64,000 bases of DNA from Myxococcales bacterium (GTDB lineage Bacteria; Myxococcota_A; Polyangia; Haliangiales; Haliangiaceae). Location: assembly GCA_016707895.1 (NCBI GenBank), contig JADJGV010000008.1, positions 62,001-126,000 of the forward strand, written 5' to 3'. Each line of letters starts with the position of its first letter. Within the stretch, counting starts at the first letter, position 1. A program made the translations under genes and the position numbers. Below, one piece after another: positions 39,028 to 47,920 of the stretch. The notes beneath the pieces were generated by a model that saw only the letters and a list, made by a program, of their open reading frames with translations, did not search any database and had not been told where the DNA came from.

Positions 39028-40386
39028 TCACTGCACGCAGTCGCGGCCGCCGGCGCGCCACTCGAGCACCGAGCCGCCGACGACGTGGGTCGGTACCTCG
39101 GCGCGCACGTCGACCGGCAGGTGGCCGCTGGCGAACAACTCGCCCAGCAGCGCCATCGGCAGCGGGCGGATCAGCACGCGCGCGGTGACCCGCTGGATCT
39201 GCGGCACCAGGCCGGGCACCGGGAACGACCGCTCGACCGCGTGGTAGAAGCGCGGATCGTTGGGGTCGGTGGTGACCGCCGGGCCGAGCAGCGTGCCCGG
39301 GTGTTCGATCGCGCGGATGGCCCAGAACTTCTCGGTGCGGGCGCCGGCGGCGTCGGTGGCCGGGGTGTCGAGCCGCCACAGGTTGGGATCGCCGAGGTCC
39401 TCGGGGTCGAGCGGCGGATCGGCCGCCGGGACCAGGCCCGTCGAGAACAGCACCGCGTCGCCGGCGCCGTAGGCCACCAGCTCGATCCACACCCGCCGGT
39501 CGGCGGTCGCGCCCGACGGAAACATGTGGCCGGCGCCGACGTTGTCGAGTCGGTAGTCGATGCGGCCGCCGTCGACCGGCAGCACGCACAGCCGCGGCAC
39601 CAAGAGCGCCGCCAGGTCGCGATCGATCGCCGCCTGCTGCAGCGCCTTGTCGGGCCAGGCGGTCAGCGCGGTGTCGATCGCCGCGAAGGTGTGCTCGCGC
39701 CGGCCGAACTCGCGCAGCGGCGCGGTGAAGCCCGGGCCCTCGGCGATCACGTCGGTGGTGGCGATCATGTGGCACGCCGCGCACGACAGCTGCTTGCGCG
39801 GATCGGGGTCGGCGAAGATCGTCGTCTTCCACTCGGCGAAGGTGCGCTCGAGGTGGACGCCGGCCGGCGTCACGATGTCGTGGCACGAGCCGCACAGGCT
39901 CGACGAGGTGGCCTTGGTCGCGTCGAGCAGGTTCGAGTACGCGGTGCGGTGGGCCGGGCTGCCGATCGGATCGCGCAGCCCGGCGCGCATGGTCTGATCG
40001 TCGGCCAGCCGGATCGGCGCGTTGTGCTCGCCGGCGACCTCGACCGCGTTGTGGCAGAAGTAGCAGGTGACGCCCTTGGCCCACTGCGGCACGTCGGCCA
40101 GGTTGGTGCCGTCGGTGGTGAGGCCCTGGGCCAGCGCCACCGGCGCGTGGCAGCGCACGCAGAAGTCGCCCAGCGCGCCGCCGGTCTCCTCCTGCCCCAG
40201 CTTGTTCATCGCCAGGAACACCGGATCGTCGGCGGCGTAGGCGTGCATCGACGACGCCCACTCGCGGTGGTGCTTGGGGTGGCACTGCGCGCAGGTCGCC
40301 GGATCCATCAACTCGGCCTTGGGCAGGACGTCGTCGCCGCCGCAGGCCACCAGCCCGGCCAGCGCGATCAGCAGGAGCGGACGCAT
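39028..40386 (-). CDS. Multiheme cytochrome c family lipoprotein
   Basis: The 452-residue product starts at 40386 with a lipoprotein signal (MRPLLLIALAGLVAC). Five CxxCH heme-binding motifs occur in the N-terminal half: CAQCH, CVRCH, CYFCH, CGSCH and CAACH, with extra His as possible distal ligands. The C-terminal half is beta-rich and has no heme motif (NVGAGHMFPSGATADRRVWI). It is like cytochromes of the c554/multiheme type and would pass electrons outside the cytoplasmic membrane. Its start overlaps the stop of the upstream CX4CH gene by one base. Confidence 0.9.
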   Translation of the reverse strand: MRPLLLIALAGLVACGGDDVLPKAELMDPATCAQCHPKHHREWASSMHAYAADDPVFLAMNKLGQEETGGALGDFCVRCHAPVALAQGLTTDGTNLADVPQWAKGVTCYFCHNAVEVAGEHNAPIRLADDQTMRAGLRDPIGSPAHRTAYSNLLDATKATSSSLCGSCHDIVTPAGVHLERTFAEWKTTIFADPDPRKQLSCAACHMIATTDVIAEGPGFTAPLREFGRREHTFAAIDTALTAWPDKALQQAAIDRDLAALLVPRLCVLPVDGGRIDYRLDNVGAGHMFPSGATADRRVWIELVAYGAGDAVLFSTGLVPAADPPLDPEDLGDPNLWRLDTPATDAAGARTEKFWAIRAIEHPGTLLGPAVTTDPNDPRFYHAVERSFPVPGLVPQIQRVTARVLIRPLPMALLGELFASGHLPVDVRAEVPTHVVGGSVLEWRAGGRDCVQ

Positions 40387-40823
40387 CACGGGGCCTCCGA
40401 GGCGGTGGCGGGGGTGACCGGGCCCGGCGCGCCGGCCGCGACCCACTGCGCCACCGCGCAGGCCTCGGCGTCGGACAGCGGCGCGCCGCGCGGCATGCGC
40501 AAGCTCGACTCCTTCGTGAAGATGCGCTCGGTCAGCTCGCTGCACGCCACGTCGCCGGCGACCACGTAGCCGCCGTTGATCAGCCGCTCGTAGGCGGTGG
40601 CGGGATCGTCGAGGATGAGGCCGCCCTTCGCGGCGGCGGTGGTGTGGCAGCCCGACGCCGCGCACTTGGGCCCCAGCGTGGTCGCGCTGACGTTGGCCCA
40701 GGTCGGCGCGTACAGCGGCGCGCAGGTCAGGTCGACCGTCACGCAGGTGAGCGCGGGGTCGGCGCAGCCGATCCCAGAGGCGCCGAGGGCGGCGAGCGCG
40801 GCGGCCATCAGGCGCGGGACCAT
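40386..40823 (-). CDS. Lipoprotein with a single unusual heme-like motif (CX4CH)
   Basis: The 145-residue product has a lipoprotein-type signal (MVPRLMAAALAALGASGIGC). One Cys-rich region, LGPKCAASGCHTTAAAKGG, spaces the two Cys by four residues and follows with His (CX4CH), wider than the normal CxxCH. LRMPRGAPLSDAEACAVAQW near the C-terminus is the kind of end seen in planctomycete-type cytochrome c domains. It is translationally coupled to the multiheme cytochrome gene and may be its electron partner; heme attachment is not certain. Confidence 0.78.
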   Translation of the reverse strand: MVPRLMAAALAALGASGIGCADPALTCVTVDLTCAPLYAPTWANVSATTLGPKCAASGCHTTAAAKGGLILDDPATAYERLINGGYVVAGDVACSELTERIFTKESSLRMPRGAPLSDAEACAVAQWVAAGAPGPVTPATASEAP

Positions 40824-40875
40824 CGCCGCCGACTGTAGCGCGCGGCGGCGCGATCGCGGCGGCGCGTGGCGACGG

Positions 40876-42369
40876 TCACGACGCCGGCGTGGCGGTCGCC
40901 CGCTTGCGCTTGGCCGGGGCCTTCTTGCGCACCGCCGGCTTGGCCCGGGTCGCGGGCTTGGCGCGGGTGGCGGGCTTGGCCCGGGTCGCGGTCGCCGCCG
41001 GCCGCTTGGCGTGGCGATCGGGGCGCGCAGCCTTGGCGAGGATCTGCTCGCACGTCGTCTTGCCGCTGGTCTTGCACTGCGTCTTGCACATGCCGCCGGC
41101 GCAAGCCCGCACCTGCCACAGCGCGCCGTCGTCGGTCCACCGCGACAGCGCGCCCTCGCGCGCGCCGGCGGCGTAGGTGCGCTCCTCGACCAGCGTGCCG
41201 GTCGCGGCGTAGCGCTTCCAGCCGCCGTCAGGCGTGCCGGCGACGAAGGTGCCGACGTCCTGGGGCTGGCCGCCGGGGTGGTAGGTGCGCCACGCGCCCT
41301 GCTCCTTGCCGCGCTGGTAGCTGCCCTCGCGCATCAGGCCGCCGTCGACGAACCGGAACTGCCACGCGCCGTGGCGCTGGCCGTCGCACACCGGGCCGGT
41401 GGCCTGGTAGCCCAGCGGCGCCTCGCCGACGGCCACGGTCACGTCGCGGCAGCCGCTCGCGGCGGGCGCGGCCGGCGCCGGCTTGACGCCGCGGGCCTCG
41501 AGCCAGTCGAGGAACAGCCCGAACGGCCGCTCTTGATCGATCAGGATCTGCTCGACCGCCTGGCTGCCGGGATCGTCGACCGAGCCCAGCTCGATCAGGA
41601 TCGCCGGCACCCCGAGCGCGTCCTGGTACCAGTCCGACGCGGTGCCCTGGTGCTTGTAGCTGATGACCTTGGCCACCTGGCCGCTGCAGAAGCCGACCGC
41701 CGACGCCATCTGCGCGGTGATCGCCGCGATCGCGTCGACGTCGGGCGGCGCCGCGGCCTTGTCGAAGGCGAACGGCCAGAGCATGCACTCGGCGGCCGAG
41801 TGGTAGTCGAGCACCGCCACCACCTTGCCCTGCTTGACGTAGTCGCGCAGCGCGGCGATCAGCGGCTGCGACGGGTGGTCGGGCTGGCCCGGCACCGGGA
41901 AGTCGCGGTTGGCGTCGAACGGCTTGCCGGCGGGGTCGAGGGCCTTGCGCGAGCCGGTGGCGAAGCCGTCGACGTTGATCGCCGGCACCAGCCGGTAGGT
42001 CAGGCCGCGCCAGCGCGGCTGGCCGTCGCTGACCAGCTCGGCGAGCCGCAGCACGACCTCGGTCGAGATCCACTCGTTGCCGTGGATGCCGCCCTGGATG
42101 AACAGCGCCGGCGCGTCGGCGGCGAACTGCCCGGCGGGGTCGACCTCGAGGGCCTGGACGTCGCCGTGGGCGGTGGTCGCGACCGTCACCACCCGGGTGG
42201 TCGTCGGGTGCGCGGCGTGGAGCGCGGCCAGCCGGGCGTTGAGCGACGCGACATCGTGGAATGGATCGCGGCTGTGCGCGCGTTGCGCCTGCGCCGACCC
42301 GGCGTGGGCGATCGCCCATGCGCACGCGAGGCTGGCGAGGTAGAACCGCACCCCTCGAGCCTCGCACAT
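40876..42369 (-). CDS. M14 zinc carboxypeptidase with MORN-like repeats and basic tail
   Basis: The 497-residue product has a signal peptide (VRFYLASLACAWAIAHAGSA), then an M14 peptidase domain: zinc ligands in GGIHGNEWISTEVV (HxxE) and LDYHSAAECM, catalytic Glu in AILIELGSVDD. Residues about 330-430 are MORN-like hairpins (GQRHGAWQFRFVDGG, KEQGAWRTYHPGG, GTPDGGWKRYAATG). The last 50 are Lys/Ala/Arg/Thr-rich with RAKPAT repeats, like a histone H1 tail. I used ATG 42369; a GTG at 42351 fits the signal and leaves more room to the divergent gene, and may be better. Confidence 0.85.
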   Translation of the reverse strand: MCEARGVRFYLASLACAWAIAHAGSAQAQRAHSRDPFHDVASLNARLAALHAAHPTTTRVVTVATTAHGDVQALEVDPAGQFAADAPALFIQGGIHGNEWISTEVVLRLAELVSDGQPRWRGLTYRLVPAINVDGFATGSRKALDPAGKPFDANRDFPVPGQPDHPSQPLIAALRDYVKQGKVVAVLDYHSAAECMLWPFAFDKAAAPPDVDAIAAITAQMASAVGFCSGQVAKVISYKHQGTASDWYQDALGVPAILIELGSVDDPGSQAVEQILIDQERPFGLFLDWLEARGVKPAPAAPAASGCRDVTVAVGEAPLGYQATGPVCDGQRHGAWQFRFVDGGLMREGSYQRGKEQGAWRTYHPGGQPQDVGTFVAGTPDGGWKRYAATGTLVEERTYAAGAREGALSRWTDDGALWQVRACAGGMCKTQCKTSGKTTCEQILAKAARPDRHAKRPAATATRAKPATRAKPATRAKPAVRKKAPAKRKRATATPAS

Positions 42370-42391
42370 TCCCACCCGAGGGCAAAAGAAC

Positions 42392-43264
42392 ATGCACCCA
42401 CTCCGCGCCACCGTCGCCGCCGCGCTGCTGCTCGCCGCGATCTCCCCTTGGGCCGCCCGGACCGCGCGGGCCGATCAGCCCGCCGCCTGCGATCAGGTCC
42501 CGGCCGACATGAAGTGCATCCCCGAGGGGGACTTCGTCCGCGGCGCCGACGACGGCGAGAAGGATCAGCGGCCCCAGGCCACGATCTGGGTGTCGACGTT
42601 CTACATGGACACCTACGAGGTGACCAACGCCGACTACAAGCGGTGCGCGCAGGCCGGCGCCTGCCGCAAGCACGCGCCGGCCTACAAGGTCGGGTTCTCG
42701 GGGCCCAAGCAGCCGGTGGTCGGCATCAAGTGGTTCGACGCCCGCGACTACTGCGCGTGGGCCGGCAAGCGGCTGCCGACCGAGGCCGAGTGGGAGAAGG
42801 CGGCGCGCGGCCCCGAGGGGCACCTGTACCCGTGGGGCGACGAGAAGCCGACCTGCAAGCGCGCGATCATCATGGAGGGCGGCAAGAAGGGCTGCGGCCT
42901 GGGCGGCCCGCCGAAGTGGGCCACCGCCGACGTCGGCTCGCGGGCGCCCGGCGTGTACGGGCTCTACGACATGAGCGGCAACTCGTGGGAGTGGGTGCAG
43001 GACTGGTACTCGAAGAGCTACGCCGAGTGCGGCGCCGAGTGCAGCGGCCGCGATCCCAAGGGCCCGTGCGGCGGCGCCGACGAGTGCCCCGGCCGGCGCC
43101 ACCGCGTCGTGCGCGGCGGATCGTGGTGGTGGACCTGGGAGTACGCCGCGGGCACCTGGCGCCGCGCCCACCTGCCCGGCAACAAGCCGTACCACCACTT
43201 CGGGTTCCGCTGCGCGGCGAGCCCGCCGGCCGCGGGCGCAGCCGCGCCGACGCCGGCGAAGTAG
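42392..43264 (+). CDS. Formylglycine-generating-enzyme (SUMF1) family protein
   Basis: The 290-residue exported protein has a signal peptide (MHPLRATVAAALLLAAISPW) and an FGE-sulfatase domain: IPEGDFVRGADDGEKDQRP, YMDTYEVTNADYKRC, WFDARDYCAWAGKRLPTEAE, LYDMSGNSWEWVQDWYS and the final HHFGFRCAASP. The active-site Cys pair of true FGEs lies in the late region; GGSWWWTWEYAAGTWRR here lacks the usual Cys, so it may not generate formylglycine. Extracellular members often only bind. It starts 22 bases from the divergent peptidase gene. Confidence 0.85.
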   Translation: MHPLRATVAAALLLAAISPWAARTARADQPAACDQVPADMKCIPEGDFVRGADDGEKDQRPQATIWVSTFYMDTYEVTNADYKRCAQAGACRKHAPAYKVGFSGPKQPVVGIKWFDARDYCAWAGKRLPTEAEWEKAARGPEGHLYPWGDEKPTCKRAIIMEGGKKGCGLGGPPKWATADVGSRAPGVYGLYDMSGNSWEWVQDWYSKSYAECGAECSGRDPKGPCGGADECPGRRHRVVRGGSWWWTWEYAAGTWRRAHLPGNKPYHHFGFRCAASPPAAGAAAPTPAK

Positions 43265-43271
43265 CGCGCGA

Positions 43272-44738
43272 TCAGCCGCGGGCGGCGTGGGCGTGATCGA
43301 TCGGCGCCAGCGCGTCGATCGTGGCGACGAGCTGCGCGCGGGCCTCGGCGTAGCGCGCGGCGTGGGCCGGCGTGGGCTCGAGCCACTCGATCGGCCGCGG
43401 CGCCCGCGCGACGATCGCGTCGATCGCGTCGGCGCCATCGCGGGCGGCGATGGCCAGGATCGCGGCGCCGCGCGGGCACGCGTCGGCGTCGGCGTAGCGC
43501 GCGACCGGCCGGCCGCCGACGTCGGCGCGCACCTGGGCCCAGGTGTCGGCCCGGGCGCCGCCGCCGACCAGCGCGACGGTGTCGGTCGGCACGCCGCGCG
43601 CGGCCAGGTGCTCGGCGACGATCGCCATCGCGATCGCGCACGCCTCGTACACGGCGCGCGCCAGGTGGCCGACGCCGTGGCCGGGGCCGAGGCCGACGAA
43701 CGCCGCGCGCGCCGCCGGATCCCAGCGCGGCACCATCGCGCCGCCCAGCGCCGGCACGAAGCTCACGCCGTCGGCGCCCGGCGCCACCGCGGCGGCGGCG
43801 CGATCGAGCGCGGCGGCGTCCTGGCCGGTCAGCCGACCGAGCCACGTCATCGCGCCGCCGGCGGCCCAGCCGGGGTTCTCGACGAAGCCGCCGCCCAGCG
43901 GGTACGGGTGGGTCTCGACCAGCCGCGCCGGATCGCGGGTGGCGATCGGCCCGCGGGCGCCGACCACCTCGGCGGTGCCGACCGCGCACAGCAGCGCGCG
44001 CTCGGCCAGCGCGATGCCGATCGGCGTCGCGAAGTCGTCGCCGGTGCCGACCGCGACCGGCGTGCCGAGCGGCAGGCCGGTGAGCGCGGCGCCCGCGGCG
44101 TGCAGCGCGCCGGCGCGGGCGGTCGCGGGCGCGATCGTCGGCAGCCGCGCGGGGTCGAGATCGAACGCCGCGCACAGCGCCGGATCCCAGGCGCCGGTCG
44201 CGAGCTCGAACAGCATCGTCGTCGACGCCTGGCCGGGATCGATCACCCGGGCGCCGGTGGCGCGCGCGACCAGGTACGACACCGGCGCGTGGAAGCACGC
44301 CGCGCGCGGCCCGCCGCCGGTGCGATCCCAGTGGCGGGCCTTGGCCGCGAGGTGGCTGGGGTCGGCGACCTGGCCGGTGGTGGCGTGGAAGCGATCGCGA
44401 TCGAGCGCGGGCAGCGCGGCGCCGGCGCGGCGATCCAGCCACGGCCAGCACGGCGACAGCGGCGCGCCGGCGGCGTCGACCGCGATCATGCCGTCGAGCT
44501 GGCCGGTGAACCCGAGCGCGCTGATCGCGGCCGGCGCCAGCCCGGCGTCGGCCAGCGCGGCGGCGATCGCCACGCCGACCGCGCGCTCCCACGCCCGCGG
44601 ATCTTGCTCGGCCCAGCCCGGCCGCGGGTGCGTCGTCGCGATCGCCACCCGGCCGACCCCGCGCGCGGCCAGCGCGTCGTCGTAGACCGTGGCCTTGCAG
44701 GTCTGGGTGCCGAGGTCGACGGCGACGACGTGGGCCAC
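43272..44738 (-). CDS. FGGY-family carbohydrate kinase (xylulokinase-like)
   Basis: The 488-residue protein has the two ribonuclease H-like lobes of FGGY kinases: VAVDLGTQTCKATVYDD (phosphate 1), GFTGQLDGMIAVD, VALVGGGARADTWAQVRAD and DADACPRGAAILAI. The arrangement of QLDG and WPWLDRRA is closest to xylulokinases. No pentose isomerase or transporter is next to it, so the substrate is not fixed. It is divergent from the AcpH-like gene (20 bases between the starts). Confidence 0.88.
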   Translation of the reverse strand: MAHVVAVDLGTQTCKATVYDDALAARGVGRVAIATTHPRPGWAEQDPRAWERAVGVAIAAALADAGLAPAAISALGFTGQLDGMIAVDAAGAPLSPCWPWLDRRAGAALPALDRDRFHATTGQVADPSHLAAKARHWDRTGGGPRAACFHAPVSYLVARATGARVIDPGQASTTMLFELATGAWDPALCAAFDLDPARLPTIAPATARAGALHAAGAALTGLPLGTPVAVGTGDDFATPIGIALAERALLCAVGTAEVVGARGPIATRDPARLVETHPYPLGGGFVENPGWAAGGAMTWLGRLTGQDAAALDRAAAAVAPGADGVSFVPALGGAMVPRWDPAARAAFVGLGPGHGVGHLARAVYEACAIAMAIVAEHLAARGVPTDTVALVGGGARADTWAQVRADVGGRPVARYADADACPRGAAILAIAARDGADAIDAIVARAPRPIEWLEPTPAHAARYAEARAQLVATIDALAPIDHAHAARG

Positions 44739-44758
44739 GCCGCATGCTATCAGCAGGC

Positions 44759-45388
44759 GTGAACTTCTTCGGGCACGCCGCGGTCGCGTCGTGGCACGCG
44801 GCCGACGCGCCGTGGCTGCTGGGCGCGATGCTGCCCGACTTCGCGACGATGATCGCCGCGCGGCTCGGGCCCCAGGCCGACCCGCGGCTGGCCGACGGCG
44901 TCGCCCACCACCACGCCACCGACGCCGCGTTCCACCACGCGCCCGCGGTGGTCGGCCTGTTCCGCGACGCCGAGGCGCGGCTGACCGCGCGCGGCGTGCG
45001 CCGCGGCCCGACCCGCGCGGTGGCCCACGTCGGCGTCGAGCTGCTGCTCGACGGCGTGCTGGTGCAGGACGCCGACTACCGCGCCGCGTTCGCCGCCGGG
45101 CTGGCCCACGACGGCCCGGTGGCCTGGGTCGACGCCGACGGCGACGCGCGGTTCGCGCAGCTGGTGGCCCGGCTGCGCGCGGCGCCGCCGCCCACCGACC
45201 TCGATCGCGGCGCCGGCGTGGCGCGCCGGCTCGATCGCATCCTCGGCCACCGGCCGCTGCTCGCGCCGACGCCGGCCGAGCGCCCGGCGATCGTCGGCGT
45301 GCTCGACGAGCTGGCCGCGCGCGTCGCGGTCGCCGCGGCGACGGTGCTCACCCAGGTGCGCGCGGCGATGGCCCCGCCGGCGCGGTGA
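44759..45388 (+). CDS. AcpH-like (DUF479) HD-type phosphodiesterase
   Basis: The 209-residue protein begins NFFGHAAVASWHAADAPWLL and has GAMLPDFATMIAARLG, DGVAHHHATDAAFH and AHVGVELLLDGVLV, the spacing of His/Asp residues seen in acyl-carrier-protein phosphodiesterases. I start at GTG 44759 because VNFFGHA lines up with the family start; ATG 44744 is also in frame. It would release the phosphopantetheine from ACP if the assignment holds. Its last 41 bases overlap the opposing methyltransferase gene. Confidence 0.68.
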   Translation: MNFFGHAAVASWHAADAPWLLGAMLPDFATMIAARLGPQADPRLADGVAHHHATDAAFHHAPAVVGLFRDAEARLTARGVRRGPTRAVAHVGVELLLDGVLVQDADYRAAFAAGLAHDGPVAWVDADGDARFAQLVARLRAAPPPTDLDRGAGVARRLDRILGHRPLLAPTPAERPAIVGVLDELAARVAVAAATVLTQVRAAMAPPAR

Positions 45389-46337
45389 ACCGCCACGAGC
45401 GGTGCGGCCGCGAGTAGCCGAAGTCGGGCGGCACCGAGCGGCGCGTGGCCTCGACCGGCGCCCAGTCGGCCAGCGCCCGCGGCTCGAGCTTGAACGAGCG
45501 GTGGTTGGTCGAGAACACGATCGTGCCGCCGGGCGCGGTCAGCCGGGCCACCGCGGTCAACAGCTCGACGTGATCGCGCAGCACGTCGAACGTGCCGTGC
45601 ATCTTCTTCGAGTTGGAGAAGGTCGGCGGATCGCACACCACCAGGTCGAACTTTGGGCTGCGGTACGCGCCGAGCCACGCGCTGACGTCGGCGCGCTCGA
45701 GCGCGTGGTGGCGCAGGTCGACGCGGTTGCGCGCGAGGTTGTCGGCGGCCCAGTCGAGGTAGGTGTTCGACAGATCGACCGACACCGTCGCCGCGGCGCC
45801 GCCGGTGGCGGCGTAGACCGTGAACGCGCCGGTGTAGCAGAACAGGTTGAGCACCCGCTTGCCCGCGGCCGCGGCGCCGACCTCGCCGCGGCTGGGCCGG
45901 TGATCGAGGAACAGCCCGGTGTCGAGGTAGTCCGACAGGTTGACGTGGAAGCGGCGGCCGCCCTCCCCGACCTCGCGCCACGCGCCGTCGTCGCCCTGGC
46001 GCTGGTACTGCGCGCCGGTCTCGCGGCGATCGGTCATGCGCCGGCGGGCGCGCGCGTGGATCGGCGCGGCCGGCGCCGCGGCGGCGATCGCGGCCACCAC
46101 CGCGTCGAACCACGCCGGGTCGAGCACCTCGTCAGCGCCGGCCCGCCGGCAGTCGGCGACCACCAGCGCGCCCTCGTACTCGTCGACGGTGACCGGCACG
46201 TCAGGGATGTCGCGATCGTACCAGCGCCAGCAGGTCACGCCCTCGCGCTTGGCCCACTTGCTCAGGTGGCGCCGGTTCTTGGCCAGGCGATCGGCCAGCA
46301 TCTGCGCCGCGCGGGCGCCGTCGGCGAGCGCGGTCAC
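45348..46337 (-). CDS. SAM-dependent methyltransferase, RlmK-like domain alone
   Basis: The 329-residue protein matches the C-terminal half of the RlmKL 23S rRNA methyltransferase. NLFCYTGAFTVYAATGG and VSVDLSNTYLDWAADNL bind SAM; FDLVVCDPPTFSNSKKMHG is the N6/N7-type DPPxF motif; HVNLSDYLDTGLFLDHRP precedes them. The N-terminal RlmL half is absent. It likely methylates rRNA (m7G2069 in E. coli numbering). ATG at 46337 overlaps the upstream gene's stop (46334) by four bases. Confidence 0.88.
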   Translation of the reverse strand: MTALADGARAAQMLADRLAKNRRHLSKWAKREGVTCWRWYDRDIPDVPVTVDEYEGALVVADCRRAGADEVLDPAWFDAVVAAIAAAAPAAPIHARARRRMTDRRETGAQYQRQGDDGAWREVGEGGRRFHVNLSDYLDTGLFLDHRPSRGEVGAAAAGKRVLNLFCYTGAFTVYAATGGAAATVSVDLSNTYLDWAADNLARNRVDLRHHALERADVSAWLGAYRSPKFDLVVCDPPTFSNSKKMHGTFDVLRDHVELLTAVARLTAPGGTIVFSTNHRSFKLEPRALADWAPVEATRRSVPPDFGYSRPHRSWRFTAPAGPSPRAPG

Positions 46338-47920
46338 AGGCCCTGCACCGAGCCGTGGACCTTGACCACATACTCATGCGCGATCGCGCGCCGCTGCCGC
46401 GCCGGCAGCTCGACGGTCCAGCTGACCATGCCGTGGTCGCCGACGGTGCGCGCGGTGATCCGCGGGGTGCGATCGCGGACGACGCCGTCGTCGTCCTCGA
46501 GCTGCCAGGCGTCGGCCGGCCGCAGCGCCACCTCGACCTTGTCGGGCAGCTCCGACACCGGGATCCGCTCGGTGACGGTGATCGTGCGCGCGGTCGCGCC
46601 CAGGTTCGACAGCCGGATCGCGATCCGGTGGCGCAGCTGGGTCCACGAGCCGAACACGCCCGGCTCGTCGCGCTTCTCGCGGGCAGTGCGCGACAGCCGC
46701 AGCGCCGGATCGGCGCCCCAGCCCAGCTCGAACCGTTCGCCCGGCGCGACGTACAGGATCGACGTGCGCCCGGTGTAGCCGCCGTCGCGCACCAGATCGA
46801 CCGGGCCCGCGAGCAGCGGCGTGGCGCCGGCGTGGACCGCGCGGGTGCGCACGATCACCGCGGCGGCCAGCTCGGGGAACGCGACGTGGGCGGCCTCGAC
46901 CGGCGTGGTCCACGCGCCGATGCGCACGCGGTGCGGGCGGCCGTCGGCGATCACCGTCGCCGGGGCGCCGGCGGTCAGCACCTGCACCCGGCCGCCGTCG
47001 TCGACGCCCGGCACCTGCGCCAGCGCGCGGGCGCCGCCCAGCCCGGTGGTCGCGATGACGTCGTCGCGCACCTGCGCCACCAGCGCGCCCTTGGCCTGGA
47101 CCCGCAGCGGATCGTCGACCAGCATCGGCGGGGTCGCGCCCAGCGACGGCCGCGCGGTCGAGCAGCCGAGCTCGACGTCGCGCCAGTCCTCGCCAGTGGC
47201 GTTCCACACGCACGCGTCGGTGGCCAGCTCGAGCGTGTCGCCCTGCCAGGTGGCGGTGTGGTACGGGCGCCAGCACGCGCCCGGCACGGTGTAGGCGATC
47301 GTCAGCTCGATCTCGCCGGCGGCGGCGGCCTCGAGATCGATCTCCAGCCGCGCCACCTGGCGCACCGCGCCGCGCTCGAGCTCGGCCAGCTGCGCGTCGA
47401 GCGACGCGACCAGCGCGGTGGCGTCGGCGGCGGCCTGGCGGGCGCCGGCCGCCTCCCGGTGGTGGCCGCGCGAGGCGTCGGCCAGCGCGGTCAGCCGAGC
47501 CTCGGCGTCGTCGGCGGCCTCGCCCCACGCCGCGGCGCCGGCCAGCTCGAGGGTCGCGCGCACCATCACCGCGTCGATCGCGGTGGCGGCGGCCTGCGCC
47601 AGCTCGGCGCGGGCGGCGTGGGCGAGGCGCTCGGCCTCGGCGCGGTCGCGGGCCGCGCGGCGTTCGACGAGCTGCGCGGCGACCGCGCGGCCGTCGTCGC
47701 CGCCCTCGCGCCACGGCGCCACCTCGCGGCGCACCCGCACGTCGACCACCTCGGCGCCGACCGCGCGCGCCACCACCGACTTGTCGGCCAGGACCGGTGC
47801 CACGCCGTCGAGGCGCAGCCGCGATGCGCCGGCGGCGACCGCGACCTTGACCCGCCGCTCGACCCGGGCCCGGTCCTCGAGCACCAGCACCGCCGCCGCC
47901 GCCGCGACCACCGGGATCAC
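46334..47920 (-). CDS. DUF4139-type protein (second paralogue)
   Basis: The 528-residue product starts at a GTG (47920) whose GTGA overlaps the upstream stop. The N-terminal part (residues 5-60, ARVERRVKVAVAAGASRLRL) and a helical coiled-coil-like middle lead to beta-rich DUF4139: IAYTVPGACWRPYHTATWQG, ATGEDWRDVELGCSTARPS, GPVDLVRDGGYTGRTSILYV and NLGATARTITVTERIPVSEL. It is a shorter relative of the next gene. MuiA-like proteins of this kind have no established biochemical function. Its ATG/stop overlaps link it to the methyltransferase gene. Confidence 0.84.
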   Translation of the reverse strand: MIPVVAAAAAVLVLEDRARVERRVKVAVAAGASRLRLDGVAPVLADKSVVARAVGAEVVDVRVRREVAPWREGGDDGRAVAAQLVERRAARDRAEAERLAHAARAELAQAAATAIDAVMVRATLELAGAAAWGEAADDAEARLTALADASRGHHREAAGARQAAADATALVASLDAQLAELERGAVRQVARLEIDLEAAAAGEIELTIAYTVPGACWRPYHTATWQGDTLELATDACVWNATGEDWRDVELGCSTARPSLGATPPMLVDDPLRVQAKGALVAQVRDDVIATTGLGGARALAQVPGVDDGGRVQVLTAGAPATVIADGRPHRVRIGAWTTPVEAAHVAFPELAAAVIVRTRAVHAGATPLLAGPVDLVRDGGYTGRTSILYVAPGERFELGWGADPALRLSRTAREKRDEPGVFGSWTQLRHRIAIRLSNLGATARTITVTERIPVSELPDKVEVALRPADAWQLEDDDGVVRDRTPRITARTVGDHGMVSWTVELPARQRRAIAHEYVVKVHGSVQGL

